In this document: one piece after another, positions 16,859 through 26,287 of the stretch | How the letters are laid out: every line of letters starts with the position of its first letter | Numbering within the stretch: position 1 is the stretch's first letter | Source of the DNA: Arthrobacter sp. H20 | Lineage (GTDB): Bacteria > Actinomycetota > Actinomycetes > Actinomycetales > Micrococcaceae | Assembly: GCF_000520515.1 (NCBI RefSeq) | Contig: NZ_KI914712.1 | Location: 135,680 to 199,679 of the forward strand | Length of the DNA stretch: 64,000 bases | Direction of reading: 5' to 3' | Position numbers and translations under genes: made by a program | Notes under the pieces: generated by a model | What the model saw: the letters and a program-made list of their open reading frames with translations, nothing else | Database searches by the model: none | What the model was told of the DNA's origin: nothing

Positions 16859-17590
16859 ATGAAGCGTCAGCCCGTCTCCACCGAGCGACTCCACCTGTCG
16901 CTGATGCTGGTCCTCACGTTTTCAACCGGCGTGGTGGACGCCGTCGGCTTTCTTGGCCTGGACCAGGTCTTCACCGGCAACATGACGGGAAACGTTGTCC
17001 TGCTGGGCATGGCCATCGCCGGCGGCAGCGACCTTCCGGTGCTGCGCCCAGCGCTGGCTCTGCTCTTCTTCATGGTGGGCGCCGTCATTGGTGGGCGGGT
17101 ATTGCGCAAGGCCCCCGGGGGGTGGAGCGGACGCACCTCGTTGACTTTCCTGGCGGTGGTAGTGCTCATTGGCGGCCTGGCCGTGTTCACGGCACTGATC
17201 GATGTGACGAGCGACCACCTGCTGGGCAGCATCACCACCAGCACACTGGCCCTCGCCATGGGCATGCAGGCTGCAACGGCGAAGCGTCTCAAGGTCGCCG
17301 AGATCACCACCGTGGTGGTGACGTCCACCATCACCGGGCTGGCCTCGGACTCACGTCTCGCCGGAGGAAAGAGCCAGTTCTGGGTGCGCCGCGCGCTAGC
17401 CATCTCACTGATTCTGCTCGGCGCCCTCGTCGGGGCTGCGGCACTTCACATCGATCTCTGGGTGGGAATTGCACTCTCGGCGGTCCTCACCTCGGTGGTG
17501 ACACTGATCGGCCAGCTCCGGCACCGGAAGGACAAGCACGCCGACGCCGCGGCCCGGACGGACGAGGTTGCAGCCTTGGCCCAAAGGTAG
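16859..17590 (+). CDS. DUF1275 (YoaK-type) membrane protein
   Basis: A 243-residue polytopic protein with about six hydrophobic segments and the family motif FSTGVVDAVGFLGLDQVFTG followed by NMTGNVVLLG, diagnostic for DUF1275. Function of the family is not established; some members are linked to ion or small-molecule transport. ATG 16859 has GGAGG at 8 bases. The C-terminal tail is charged and cytosolic (HRKDKHADAAARTDE). It is divergent from the peptide operon and precedes the next transporter by 143 bp. Confidence 0.85.
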   Translation: MKRQPVSTERLHLSLMLVLTFSTGVVDAVGFLGLDQVFTGNMTGNVVLLGMAIAGGSDLPVLRPALALLFFMVGAVIGGRVLRKAPGGWSGRTSLTFLAVVVLIGGLAVFTALIDVTSDHLLGSITTSTLALAMGMQAATAKRLKVAEITTVVVTSTITGLASDSRLAGGKSQFWVRRALAISLILLGALVGAAALHIDLWVGIALSAVLTSVVTLIGQLRHRKDKHADAAARTDEVAALAQR

Positions 17591-17733
17591 TGAGCAGTTC
17601 ACCGGCAGTTCACTAACGAGCTGTATTCCCTCCACCGGGCTGGACAAGCATGGGCAAGTGGGCACGGATTCGTGCCCAGCTGTTGGCTCAGCCCTCCACG
17701 GTTCTCGTCCGGGGGCGAGAAGGGAAATACGAC

Positions 17734-18789
17734 GTGCGTAGAACTATTTCGGTTACGGCCACCCTGGCGGCGGCGCTGCTCCTTGCCGGGTGTGGTGGCG
17801 GGTCCACCGAGACCAGCAATGGGGAATCGGCTGAGGGCGCCACTCTGGTGGTCTACACCAACTCCAACTCCGACGGCAAGGGTGAATGGATTGAAGCTGA
17901 AGCTGCGGAAGCCGGGTTCAGCCTGGAGATTGTCGGCGCCGGCGGTGCAGATCTAACCAACCGGGTCATTGCCGAGGCAGGGAACCCGGTGGCCGACGTC
18001 GTCTTCGGCCTGAACAACATGTACTTCGAACAGATCAAGGCTGAGGGCATCCTTGAGCCGTACACACCCGCCTGGTCCAGCGAAGTGGATCCCGGACTCG
18101 GCGACGGCGAAGCCTTCTGGCCGCTGGTGCAGCAGGGTATCGTGCTGGCCTACAACTCCGACGCCGTCCCCGAGCGCGAGGCGCCGTCGGACTGGACCGA
18201 CCTCTGGGAGGACGAGCGTTTCCACGACCGCTACGAGTCGGTCAACTCTCTTGAGGGCGCAACCGAGCAGATAGTGATGGCCGGCATTCTCACGCGCTAC
18301 CAGGACGAAAGTGGCGACCTGGGGATTTCCGACGAGGGCTGGGCCCAGGTACAGGGGTACTTCGAGAACGGCTCGCCGGCCGTGGAGGGCGAGGACCTCT
18401 TCGCGCGGATGGCTTCGGGCACTGTCGACATGGGCCAAATGACCATCAGCGGACTGCCAGCCCGCGAGGCCGAGTACGGGATTGCTGCTGGCGTGGTTGA
18501 ACCGTCGGTCGGGATCCCCTACGCCGTCGAACAGGTGGCAATGGTCAAGGGCACGAGCAAGCAGGAGGAGACGCAGCGGTTCATCGACTGGTTCGGTAGT
18601 GCTGAGGTTCAGGGCGGCTTCGCCGAAGAATTCTCAACCCTGCCCGCCAATGAGGGTGCACTCGAGCTGGCGGATCCCGCCGTCGTTGAGCAGTACGAGT
18701 CTCTTCCTCCACAGGACCTGGACTGGGAGTTCATCCGGGACAACATTTCACCGTGGGTGGAAAAGATTGAACTGGAATACATGCCCTGA
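17734..18789 (+). CDS. ABC transporter substrate-binding lipoprotein (iron/phosphonate/thiamine type)
   Basis: Extracellular receptor of 351 residues with a lipoprotein signal VRRTISVTATLAAALLLAGC (Cys20). The mature protein begins with a low-complexity linker and then TLVVYTNSNSDGKGEW, VGAGGADLTNRVIAEAGNPV and ADVVFGLNN, which is the type 2 periplasmic-binding fold of the FbpA/PhnS/ThiB group. The substrate cannot be read from sequence: ferric iron, 2-aminoethylphosphonate and thiamine are all possible. GTG 17734 is chosen because GAAGGGAA precedes it and it starts directly at the signal peptide. Stop and next start overlap (TGATG). Confidence 0.85.
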   Translation: MRRTISVTATLAAALLLAGCGGGSTETSNGESAEGATLVVYTNSNSDGKGEWIEAEAAEAGFSLEIVGAGGADLTNRVIAEAGNPVADVVFGLNNMYFEQIKAEGILEPYTPAWSSEVDPGLGDGEAFWPLVQQGIVLAYNSDAVPEREAPSDWTDLWEDERFHDRYESVNSLEGATEQIVMAGILTRYQDESGDLGISDEGWAQVQGYFENGSPAVEGEDLFARMASGTVDMGQMTISGLPAREAEYGIAAGVVEPSVGIPYAVEQVAMVKGTSKQEETQRFIDWFGSAEVQGGFAEEFSTLPANEGALELADPAVVEQYESLPPQDLDWEFIRDNISPWVEKIELEYMP

Positions 18790-19802
18790 TGATCAGGTAC
18801 GAGAATATTGAAGTCTCGTTTGACGGCTTCGTGGCGGTGCCTAACCTCAATCTTGAGGTCAAGGAGGGTGAGTTCTTCACTCTCCTTGGCCCGTCGGGTT
18901 GCGGCAAGACGACGGCGTTGCGCACCCTTGCCGGGTTCGTGAACCCCAGCCGCGGCGAGGTCTACGTGGACGGCAAGCGGGTCACCCAGTTATCCAGCGA
19001 CAAGCGCAGCATCGGCATGGTGTTCCAGAACTATGCCCTGTTCCCCAGCATGAATGTGTGGGAGAACATCGCCTTCGGACTCAAGGTCCGCAAGGAAAGC
19101 AAGGCCGATACCGAACGCCTGGTCGCCGACATTGCTGCAAAAATGGAGCTGACCGATGAGCAGCTGAACAAGAACATCTCCGAGCTCTCCGGCGGCCAGC
19201 AGCAGCGCGTCGCCATTGCGCGCGCGTTGGTGCTGCAGCCGAAGATCCTGCTGCTGGACGAGCCACTCTCGAACCTCGATGCGAAGCTGCGTGTACAACT
19301 GCGCGGCCAACTGAAGGACCTGCAGAGCCAGTTCGGGATTACCACCGTGTATGTCACCCACGATCAGGACGAAGCCCTGACCATGAGCGACCGGATTGCC
19401 GTATTCAACAAGGGCGTGGTGGAACAGGTGGGACCGCCCGAACAGATCTACGACTCCTCCTCCACAGAGTTCGTCTGCAATTTCATCGGTGACATCAACG
19501 TGCTGGACGGCGCGCTGATCCAGCGACTGAACGCCGTGTCAATGCGGAAGCTTGATCCGGCAAAGAGCTCCTACCTCAGGGTGGAGAAGGTAGGGCTGGC
19601 CCGCGACCTGGTCGGCGCCGCCGCCGTGAAGGTCAACGGTCGGGTGACGGCCCGCAGCTACCACGGCATGCACAGCCGGTACACGGTCGACGTCGGCGGC
19701 AACAGCATCAAGACGCTGGTCACCGAGAACGGTCCACGTGCGCTCCACCTCGGCGCAACCGTCGACCTGTTCATCAACCCCGACAACGTACTTCAGTACT
19801 GA
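18789..19802 (+). CDS. ABC transporter ATPase (FbpC/PotA type)
   Basis: ATPase of 337 residues, with Walker A GPSGCGKTT, Q-loop FQNYALFPSMNVWENIAFGL, signature LSGGQQQRVAIARAL, Walker B ILLLDEPLSNLDAKL and switch VTHDQDEAL. A C-terminal TOBE-like regulatory domain (about 250-337) follows. It overlaps the binding-protein stop by one base and is followed after 10 bp by the fused permease, so one importer operon is formed. Confidence 0.92.
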   Translation: MIRYENIEVSFDGFVAVPNLNLEVKEGEFFTLLGPSGCGKTTALRTLAGFVNPSRGEVYVDGKRVTQLSSDKRSIGMVFQNYALFPSMNVWENIAFGLKVRKESKADTERLVADIAAKMELTDEQLNKNISELSGGQQQRVAIARALVLQPKILLLDEPLSNLDAKLRVQLRGQLKDLQSQFGITTVYVTHDQDEALTMSDRIAVFNKGVVEQVGPPEQIYDSSSTEFVCNFIGDINVLDGALIQRLNAVSMRKLDPAKSSYLRVEKVGLARDLVGAAAVKVNGRVTARSYHGMHSRYTVDVGGNSIKTLVTENGPRALHLGATVDLFINPDNVLQY

Positions 19803-19812
19803 GGACGGCCTG

Positions 19813-21615
19813 ATGAAGACATCGCTGCGGTCAATGGTCCGCTCCCCCATGGTCCTGGTGACCTCAGTGGTGCTGACCTGGTTCATTGTCACCTTCCTCA
19901 TTGCCCCGAATGTGGGACTGCTCGCCACCACCTTCTTCCCGAACGGCGAGTTCACCCCACGGTCAGTCGACAAGCTGTTGAGCTCCGACCGCGCCATGAA
20001 ATCGCTGGGCAACAGTTTCATTCTCGCGATCGTCCTGGCCGTGACAGTCAACATTGTTGGCATTTTCATTGTGCTGGTCACCCAGTACTTCGACATTCGG
20101 GGCTCGCGTATCCTGTGGCTGGGCTATGCCACCACCCTGATCTACGGCGGCATCGTCCTGGTGGCCGGCTACAAGTTCATTTACGGGCAGAACGGGTTCA
20201 TCACCAATCTGCTCCTGAATTACTTCCCTGGGATGAACGCCGAATGGTTCACCGGATTCCTGGCCGTCGTCTTCGTGATGACCTTCGCCAGTACGTCGTA
20301 CCACATGCTGTTCCTCACCTCGGCGCTGAACAAGGTGGACTTCCAGACCATCGAGGCAGCCAAAAGCATGGGGGCGTCGACGCTGACCGTCCTGTGGCGG
20401 ATTGTCCTGCCGGTGCTGCGCCCCATCCTGTTCGCGATCACCATCCTGGTGTTCCTCGGCGGTCTGACCGCACTCACTGCACCGCAGGTGCTGGGCGGTC
20501 CCAACTTCCAGACAGTCACCCCGCTGATCCTCACCTTCTCCGGCAGCACCACGTCCCGTGACATCGCGGCCCTGTTGGCGCTGATCCTCGGCGTCGCCAC
20601 GATGATCCTGCTCGCGGTGATGAGCCGGGTGGAACGCGGTGGCACCTACTTCTCCGTCTCCAAGGTCTCAGCGACCATGCAGAAGCAGAAAATAACCAAC
20701 CCGGTGGCCAACGCGGTGGTGCACGTCGTCGCCTATGTGCTCTTCGTGGTGTACACCCTGCCGATCCTGCTGATCGTCGTGTTCTCCTTCACCGACTCCG
20801 CCAGCATCCAGACCGCCACCCTGTCCTGGGACCGGTTCACGTTGGATAACTACATCACCGTGTTCACCACCCAGAGTGCGTTTGAGCCGTTCATCGTGAG
20901 CGTCCTTTACAGTGCGGCGGCGGCCGTTGTCGTCGTCGGCGGCTTGCTGTTCGTCGCCCGTATCCTGCAGAAGTACAAGAACGCTGCCACGACAGTTGCC
21001 GAGTATCTGTTGCACATCCCCTGGATTCTGCCATCCACCATGATTGCTCTGGGGCTCATCCTCACCTTCGACCGTCCCAATGCCCTGATCGGTGGGCAGG
21101 TGCTGACGGGAACGGTCTGGGTCCTCCTGGTCGCGTACATCATCATCAAAATCCCGTTCACCCTGCGAATGCTGAAGGCTGCCTTCTACTCGGTCAGCGA
21201 CTCGGTGGAGGATGCGGCACGGATTCTGGGGGCGAAGTCCCTGTACACGTTCCGACGGGTGCTGCTGCCGATCGTTTTGCCCACCGCTGCGGCAATCACC
21301 GCCCTGAATTTCAACAGTCTCCTCGATGACTACGACACAGCTGTGTTCCTCTACTCGCCGCTGTATGAGCCGCTGGGAATTGTGATCAAGAACAGCACCG
21401 ACGGCGACAATATCAGCGATGCAATGGTCTTGACCCTGGTCTACACGGTGCTGCTCATGATCATCATGGGCTTGAGCATGTACGCCGTGTATGGGCGGTC
21501 GGTGACGTCACGGCGGAAGAAGCGTCCTCGGGCGCTGCCTGAGGTTCCGGACCAGCCCGCTACCCGGGTGGGTCGGGAGCCCCAGCCCGACGACGCACGG
21601 GTGACCGTCCGCTGA
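19813..21615 (+). CDS. ABC transporter permease, two fused modules (FbpB type)
   Basis: The 600-residue protein carries two permease modules in tandem, each with about six hydrophobic segments and an ATPase-contact loop: TIEAAKSMGASTLTVLWRIV in the first half and EDAARILGAKSLYTFRRVLL in the second. This fused arrangement is typical of ferric iron, thiamine and phosphonate importers. The tail after the last helix is basic and proline-rich. ATG 19813 lies after GAGGA. The array of inverted repeats begins 10 bp after the stop and may end transcription. Confidence 0.9.
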   Translation: MKTSLRSMVRSPMVLVTSVVLTWFIVTFLIAPNVGLLATTFFPNGEFTPRSVDKLLSSDRAMKSLGNSFILAIVLAVTVNIVGIFIVLVTQYFDIRGSRILWLGYATTLIYGGIVLVAGYKFIYGQNGFITNLLLNYFPGMNAEWFTGFLAVVFVMTFASTSYHMLFLTSALNKVDFQTIEAAKSMGASTLTVLWRIVLPVLRPILFAITILVFLGGLTALTAPQVLGGPNFQTVTPLILTFSGSTTSRDIAALLALILGVATMILLAVMSRVERGGTYFSVSKVSATMQKQKITNPVANAVVHVVAYVLFVVYTLPILLIVVFSFTDSASIQTATLSWDRFTLDNYITVFTTQSAFEPFIVSVLYSAAAAVVVVGGLLFVARILQKYKNAATTVAEYLLHIPWILPSTMIALGLILTFDRPNALIGGQVLTGTVWVLLVAYIIIKIPFTLRMLKAAFYSVSDSVEDAARILGAKSLYTFRRVLLPIVLPTAAAITALNFNSLLDDYDTAVFLYSPLYEPLGIVIKNSTDGDNISDAMVLTLVYTVLLMIIMGLSMYAVYGRSVTSRRKKRPRALPEVPDQPATRVGREPQPDDARVTVR

Positions 21616-21625
21616 GCACCACTTC

Positions 21626-21694
21626 TTCCCACTGATCACGAGCCATCAGTGGGAATGTCTAGACATTCCCACTGACCGGCCCCGATCAGTGGGA
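21626..21694. repeat. Array of four alternating inverted TCAGTGGGA units with a 30-bp perfect palindrome
   Basis: Unit TCAGTGGGA(A) occurs at 21646 and 21686 on the plus strand and as TTCCCACTGA at 21626 and 21666, so starts are exactly 20 bp apart with alternating orientation. Units 2 and 3 together form a perfect palindrome from 21646 to 21675: arm TCAGTGGGAATGT, centre CTAG, arm ACATTCCCACTGA. Neighbouring units can pair in alternative, mutually exclusive hairpins. It lies in the 181-bp gap between the transporter operon and the next plus-strand gene. It could act as terminator or protein-binding array; neither is shown. Confidence 0.85.
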
Positions 21695-21796
21695 CTGATT
21701 GACTCTGCCGCGCCCGATCGACGCCCAACCTACTGCGGCCCGTCCCTGTAGACTCGACTGTCACGGCTTTTAGGCTGGTTCGAGAAGGGAAACATC

Positions 21797-22669
21797 GTGA
21801 GCGCTGCATCGGGAACGGTCCTGATCGCCGGCTGTGGGGACTTGGGGACCGAGGCCGGGCTGAGATTCGCCGCAGCCGGGCACCGGGTGATCGGCTGGCG
21901 GAGGTCACCTGAGAAGCTCCCCGCGGACATCGAGGGCGCCGCCGTGGACCTCACCGGCGAGCTGCCACGGCTTCCGGTCGATACCAGCATCGTGGTCCTG
22001 GCCACAGCAGCCGACGGCCGCACCGAGGACGCCTACCGCGCTGCCTATCTGACCGCCACCACCAACGTGCTCGACGCTCTGGACCGTGACGGCGTCAAAG
22101 CGCACGTCCTGCTGGTGTCCTCAACAGCTGTTTATGGCGGTGAGGAGGGCGAGTGGGTCGACGAATCGACTCCGGTGTCGCCTGGAACCGCCACCGCCAC
22201 GATCCTTGCCAGCGCCGAGGATCAGCTGCGCGCACGGCGCCCCGACGCCACTATCCTGCGCCTGTCAGGGATCTATGGGCCCGGCCGCACCCGCCTGATC
22301 GACCAGCTCAGGGCGGGGACCGCGGTGATTCCCGAGGAGATCCAGTGGACCAACCGGATTCACCGCGATGATGCGGCCGAGGCGATCGTGCACCTGACGA
22401 CCCGGGTCGCCGATCCAGGACCGGTCTATGTGGGGGTGGACAATGAACCGGTCAGCCAGGGTGAAGTACTGAAATACCTTGCGGGCGAGATGGGCCTGCC
22501 GATCCCGCCCACCGGACCGACGACGTCGCGCTCCGGCGGCACCCAGCGCTCCGGCGGCAAACGCCTCAGCAACGCGCTGCTAAGTGCCACCGGATTCGAC
22601 TTCACCTATCCGACCTTCCGCGAGGGGTACCTGGCCGTGCTCAAGGGAGAAGGAACCAGGCACCCCTAA
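21797..22669 (+). CDS. NAD(P)-dependent epimerase/dehydratase-family protein (YeeZ-like SDR)
   Basis: A 290-residue extended short-chain dehydrogenase with nucleotide loop VLIAGCGDLGTEAGLRFAAA, VLLVSSTAVYGGEEGEW (Ser and Tyr of the active site; the usual Lys is not evident) and LRLSGIYGPGRTRLIDQL. Loss of the lysine argues for an atypical SDR, so redox chemistry is uncertain. GTG 21797 follows AGAAGGG at a good distance. It converges on the MFS exporter gene with a 10-bp gap. Confidence 0.78.
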   Translation: MSAASGTVLIAGCGDLGTEAGLRFAAAGHRVIGWRRSPEKLPADIEGAAVDLTGELPRLPVDTSIVVLATAADGRTEDAYRAAYLTATTNVLDALDRDGVKAHVLLVSSTAVYGGEEGEWVDESTPVSPGTATATILASAEDQLRARRPDATILRLSGIYGPGRTRLIDQLRAGTAVIPEEIQWTNRIHRDDAAEAIVHLTTRVADPGPVYVGVDNEPVSQGEVLKYLAGEMGLPIPPTGPTTSRSGGTQRSGGKRLSNALLSATGFDFTYPTFREGYLAVLKGEGTRHP

Positions 22670-22679
22670 TTGGAGCCGG

Positions 22680-24209
22680 TTAGTGGGCGGCTGGCACTCC
22701 GGCTCCGTCGACCGGGGCTTCGGCTCCGTCGACTGGTACCTCAACGGGTTTCCTGATGAAGAACGCAGCGACGACGGCGAACATGAACACGATCGCACCG
22801 CAAAGGAAGGCGGCCTGGATGCCGCCGGCTTCGGCAGCGACCTCGGTGGCGCCGTCGCTGAGCAAAGCGGTCGACTGGATTGTCAGTAACGAAATAAACA
22901 GTGCGGTGCCCGTGGCCCCGGCCAGCTGCTGGACCGTGCCGACGATCGCGCTGCCGTGGGAGTAAAGCTGGGGACGGACCGACCCGAGGGCCGATGTGAG
23001 CAACGGAGTGAACATCAGCGCCAGGCCGATGCTCAGGAAGACGTGAGCGACCATCACCATCAGGAATGGAGTGGTCTCGCTGAGCATGGTCAGCCCCCAG
23101 AAGACCAGGCTCACGAGGATAGCGCCGGGCACCACCAGGACCCGCGGCCCGCGTTTGTCGAAGATACGACCCACGATGGGGCCGAGTAGACCCATGGTCA
23201 GGCCACCCGGGAACAGCAGCAGACCGGCCACCACCGGCGACAGGCCGAGGACATTCTGCACATACAGCGGCAGCAGAATGATGGTTCCGAACAGCGCCAT
23301 CATGGACACCGAGATCACCAGGATGGAGATGGTGAAGGTGCGGGACTTGAACGTCCTCAGGTCCAGCAGGGCGCGGTCGGCGCGCTGCAGGCCGCGCTGC
23401 CGCAGGACGAAGAGGACCAGCGCTCCGCCGCCGACAAGCAGGGGTAGCCAGGGGGGAACTGGTCCACCACCCTCGGCTGCTTCACCGAACTGGCTGAGGC
23501 CATAGATCATTCCGCCGAAGGCCAGGGCTGAGAGGATCACTGACAGAACGTCGATCGGCAGGCGTCGAGGAGTGGTGACGTTCTGGATGCGGGTGGCGCC
23601 GAGAATCAGGGCGCCGACGGCGATGGGGAGGACCAGCCAGAAGAGCCAGCGCCAGTCCAGCACGCTGAGGATCAGACCGGAGATCGTGGGGCCAATCGCT
23701 GGTGCCACCGAGATGACGATGGCGATGTTGCCCATGGTGCGGCCGCGTGAAGCTGGCGGCACCAGGGTCATCACGGTGGTCATCAGCAGCGGCATCATGA
23801 TGGCGGTTCCGCTGGCCTGGATGATCCGGCCCACCAGCAATACCTCGAACCCGGGTGCCAGTGCCGACACCAGGGTACCCATGCTGAACAGGGACATGGC
23901 GGCCATGAACACCGGGCGGGTGTGGAACCGTTGCAGCAGGAACCCGGTGACGGGAATGACAACTGCCATGGTGAGCATGAACGCTGTGGTGAGCCACTGC
24001 CCGGCGCTGACGGTGATCCCGAGGTCAACGGTCAGCGACTGCAACGCAACGCTCATGATGGTCTCGTTGAGGATCACCACAAAAGCTGAGACCAGGAGCA
24101 GCGAGATGACCAGCTTGTTGCGCTTGGCGTCAGTTGCGTCCTCTTGGCGCTCGGCCGACTGGGTCACACCCGAACTGGTTGCAGCGGCGGGCTGGGCACT
24201 ATGGGGCAC
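22680..24209 (-). CDS. MFS drug-efflux transporter, DHA2 (14-TM) family
   Basis: Proton-driven exporter of 509 residues with about 14 hydrophobic segments. Motifs match DHA2 drug transporters: LNETIMSVALQSLTVDLGI in helix 1, QWLTTAFMLTMAVVIPVTGF, loop LLVGRIIQASGTAIMMPLLM and motif C-like VAPAIGPTISGLIL. GTG 24209 behind AAAGGA is the chosen start. The C-terminal tail contains a short repeat (VPVDGAEAPVDGAGVP). No regulator is adjacent and the substrate is unknown. Confidence 0.88.
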   Translation of the reverse strand: MPHSAQPAAATSSGVTQSAERQEDATDAKRNKLVISLLLVSAFVVILNETIMSVALQSLTVDLGITVSAGQWLTTAFMLTMAVVIPVTGFLLQRFHTRPVFMAAMSLFSMGTLVSALAPGFEVLLVGRIIQASGTAIMMPLLMTTVMTLVPPASRGRTMGNIAIVISVAPAIGPTISGLILSVLDWRWLFWLVLPIAVGALILGATRIQNVTTPRRLPIDVLSVILSALAFGGMIYGLSQFGEAAEGGGPVPPWLPLLVGGGALVLFVLRQRGLQRADRALLDLRTFKSRTFTISILVISVSMMALFGTIILLPLYVQNVLGLSPVVAGLLLFPGGLTMGLLGPIVGRIFDKRGPRVLVVPGAILVSLVFWGLTMLSETTPFLMVMVAHVFLSIGLALMFTPLLTSALGSVRPQLYSHGSAIVGTVQQLAGATGTALFISLLTIQSTALLSDGATEVAAEAGGIQAAFLCGAIVFMFAVVAAFFIRKPVEVPVDGAEAPVDGAGVPAAH

Positions 24210-24309
24210 AACTAATCCTTTGACGAGGGTGCGGGAAGGAAAACTTATTAGCTCCAACGCCCACAGGAACGGGATCTATTCCGGTGCGGGAGAAAGCAGC
24301 GTGCCCTCA

Positions 24310-25308
24310 TCACTTTCCGGAGTCCGACGTCGGCACATACCCCAGCGCCTTGTCCACCGGGTGGGGCAGCGGTTCTCCCGACTGCCACGTGAGGAAATTG
24401 CTCTCGAACTGCAGCGCCAGATCTTCCAGCCAGGAGTCTGCGTCGCTGGCCATGTGCGGAGAGATGAGCACCTGCTTCATCCCCCAGAGCAGACTGGTTG
24501 GCGGGAGTGGCTCGACGGCGAAGGTGTCCAGGACCGCACCGGCAATGCCGCCGTCGTCGAGCACCCGAGCCAGCGCCGCTTCGTCGACGAGGCGTCCCCG
24601 TCCCACATTGATCAGCACCGACGTCGGGGCCATGGCGGCGAGCACGTCGGCGCTGATTATTCCGTCGGTCTGAGGCGTGAGCGGTGCTACCAGGACCACG
24701 TAGTCATAGGCGCCGACTATACCGGCCAGGTCTGAACTGGCGTGGACAATGCCGAAGTCCGGGTCAGCGGATCGTCCGACCCGGCCGGCGCCGTCGACGT
24801 CGGCACCCGCGGCTCTCAGGAGCCGTGAAGTGCACCGGCCGATGCTGCCCGTTCCCACGATGAGCACTCGCGCGCCGGCAATATTGCGGGTGGTGCGCCG
24901 CCCCCAGACCCGGTTGTGCTGCTGGTCCCGGGTCTGCCCGAAGCCTTTGGCCGAAAACAGCATGGCACCCAGCACATATTCGGCCATGGGGCGGTCAAAC
25001 ACGCCGTGGGCATTGGTGACAGTGACCGGCGATTCGATCAGGCCGGGAAAAAGGAGCTTGTCCACGCCGGCTGCTGCGACGTGGAGCCACTGCAGGGAAT
25101 CGGCGTGGTTCCAGGCCGGTTCCAGAGCACCTGAGAAGAAATCCCATAGGTAGAGAACGTCAGCTCCGCGGAGCGCAGCGGGGAGTCCTGCCGCGTCAGT
25201 CTCGCGGATCTCAGCCAGCGCTCCGACGCGCTCCAGCCCTACAACCGGGCGGTCGCCCATCAGTACGGTGACGATCGGTTTGCGGCCGGAACGGTCAGAG
25301 AAGGTCAT
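24310..25308 (-). CDS. D-2-hydroxyacid dehydrogenase family protein
   Basis: NAD-dependent oxidoreductase of 332 residues. The cofactor loop VLIVGTGSIGRCTSRLLRAAG, catalytic Arg in NVGRGRLVDEAAL, Glu in DTFAVEPLP and His in VLISPHMASD are present in the right order, so the Arg-Glu-His triad is complete. The chain fits the glyoxylate/hydroxypyruvate reductase-like branch. Substrate is unassigned. The gene is transcribed in the same direction as the haloacetate-dehalogenase-like gene upstream, 82 bp away. Confidence 0.87.
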   Translation of the reverse strand: MTFSDRSGRKPIVTVLMGDRPVVGLERVGALAEIRETDAAGLPAALRGADVLYLWDFFSGALEPAWNHADSLQWLHVAAAGVDKLLFPGLIESPVTVTNAHGVFDRPMAEYVLGAMLFSAKGFGQTRDQQHNRVWGRRTTRNIAGARVLIVGTGSIGRCTSRLLRAAGADVDGAGRVGRSADPDFGIVHASSDLAGIVGAYDYVVLVAPLTPQTDGIISADVLAAMAPTSVLINVGRGRLVDEAALARVLDDGGIAGAVLDTFAVEPLPPTSLLWGMKQVLISPHMASDADSWLEDLALQFESNFLTWQSGEPLPHPVDKALGYVPTSDSGK

Positions 25309-25390
25309 GGTCTGAATCCTCCCATGACAGGCTGGTGCTGACCGCCATCACCACGATGACCCTGGCGGCCCGGGTCTTCGGGCTCGTCTA

Positions 25391-26287
25391 CTAGAGGAAC
25401 TTCAGGATCTCGTTCAGGACGTCCCGGGGCGCTTCCTCGGGGAGGTAGTGCCCGGCGTCGAGCGCCCTGCCGGTGACGTTGGGGGCAACCGCCCGCCAGA
25501 GAGACAGCGGATCAAACTGCTTGCCGACGACTCCGTGCTGCCCCCACAGCACCCGGAGTTCAGTGGTGATCAGGAAGCCGTTGGATCGGTCCTGGCGGTC
25601 GTGGTCAAGGTCAATTGACGACGACGCCCGGTAGTCCTCGCACATGGCGTGCACTGCGCCGGGGCGCGACAGGGCCGCAACATACTGGTCGAGAACTTCC
25701 CGCGGGAACGGAGTGAGCCCGGCGTACCGACTTCCCATCAGGTTCTCAATGTAGGCACGGGGGTTTGCCTCGATCAGAGACTCCGGCAGAGGCCGCGGCT
25801 GGATCAGGAAGAACCAGTGGAAGTAGGCCTCGGCGAATGCCCTGTCAGTCGATTCATACATGTCGAGGGTGGGGGCAATGTCCAGAAGCATTGCTGCAGT
25901 CACCAGGTGCGGGTAGTCGGCGAGCAGCCGGTGGGCCACCCGGGCGCCGCGGTCGTGCGCGCAGACAGCAAACTGGTCGAATCCGCGTTCGGCGCCGAAG
26001 TGCTCCATCAACAGCGCCTGGTCGCGAGCCATCGTGCGTTTGCTGTAGGTGTGGTGCTCCGGGTCGCTGGCCGGGGTTCCCGACGAGCCGTAGCCTCGCA
26101 GGTCAGGCATCACCACCGTGTAGTGCTCAGTGAGCTGGTCGGCGATCTTGTGCCACATCAGGTGAGATTCGGGATGCCCGTGCAGCAGCAAGAGCGCCGG
26201 CTTGGGGTCAGCCGTCGCGTGGGAGACCCTGCCGCCGATCTCCACGTCTCCAACAGTTACTGAGAACTTAACAAATGTCTCAAACAT
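25391..26287 (-). CDS. Alpha/beta hydrolase closely resembling fluoroacetate (haloacetate) dehalogenase
   Basis: A 298-residue hydrolase with the full set of residues known from fluoroacetate dehalogenases. The nucleophile Asp112 lies in AHDRGARVAHR with Arg113 and Arg116 for carboxylate binding. The acid Asp136 is in LLDIAPT, the halide-binding pair is His157-Trp158 in AYFHWFFLIQP, a Tyr in EDYRASSSID corresponds to the third halide ligand, and the catalytic His lies in DAGHYLPEEAP. Oxyanion-region HGHPESHLMWHK also fits. Ordinary epoxide hydrolases and esterases differ at these positions. Predicted reaction: haloacetate to glycolate plus halide. The neighbour encoding a 2-hydroxyacid dehydrogenase could act on glycolate-derived products, an inference. 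Confidence 0.8.
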   Translation of the reverse strand: MFETFVKFSVTVGDVEIGGRVSHATADPKPALLLLHGHPESHLMWHKIADQLTEHYTVVMPDLRGYGSSGTPASDPEHHTYSKRTMARDQALLMEHFGAERGFDQFAVCAHDRGARVAHRLLADYPHLVTAAMLLDIAPTLDMYESTDRAFAEAYFHWFFLIQPRPLPESLIEANPRAYIENLMGSRYAGLTPFPREVLDQYVAALSRPGAVHAMCEDYRASSSIDLDHDRQDRSNGFLITTELRVLWGQHGVVGKQFDPLSLWRAVAPNVTGRALDAGHYLPEEAPRDVLNEILKFL

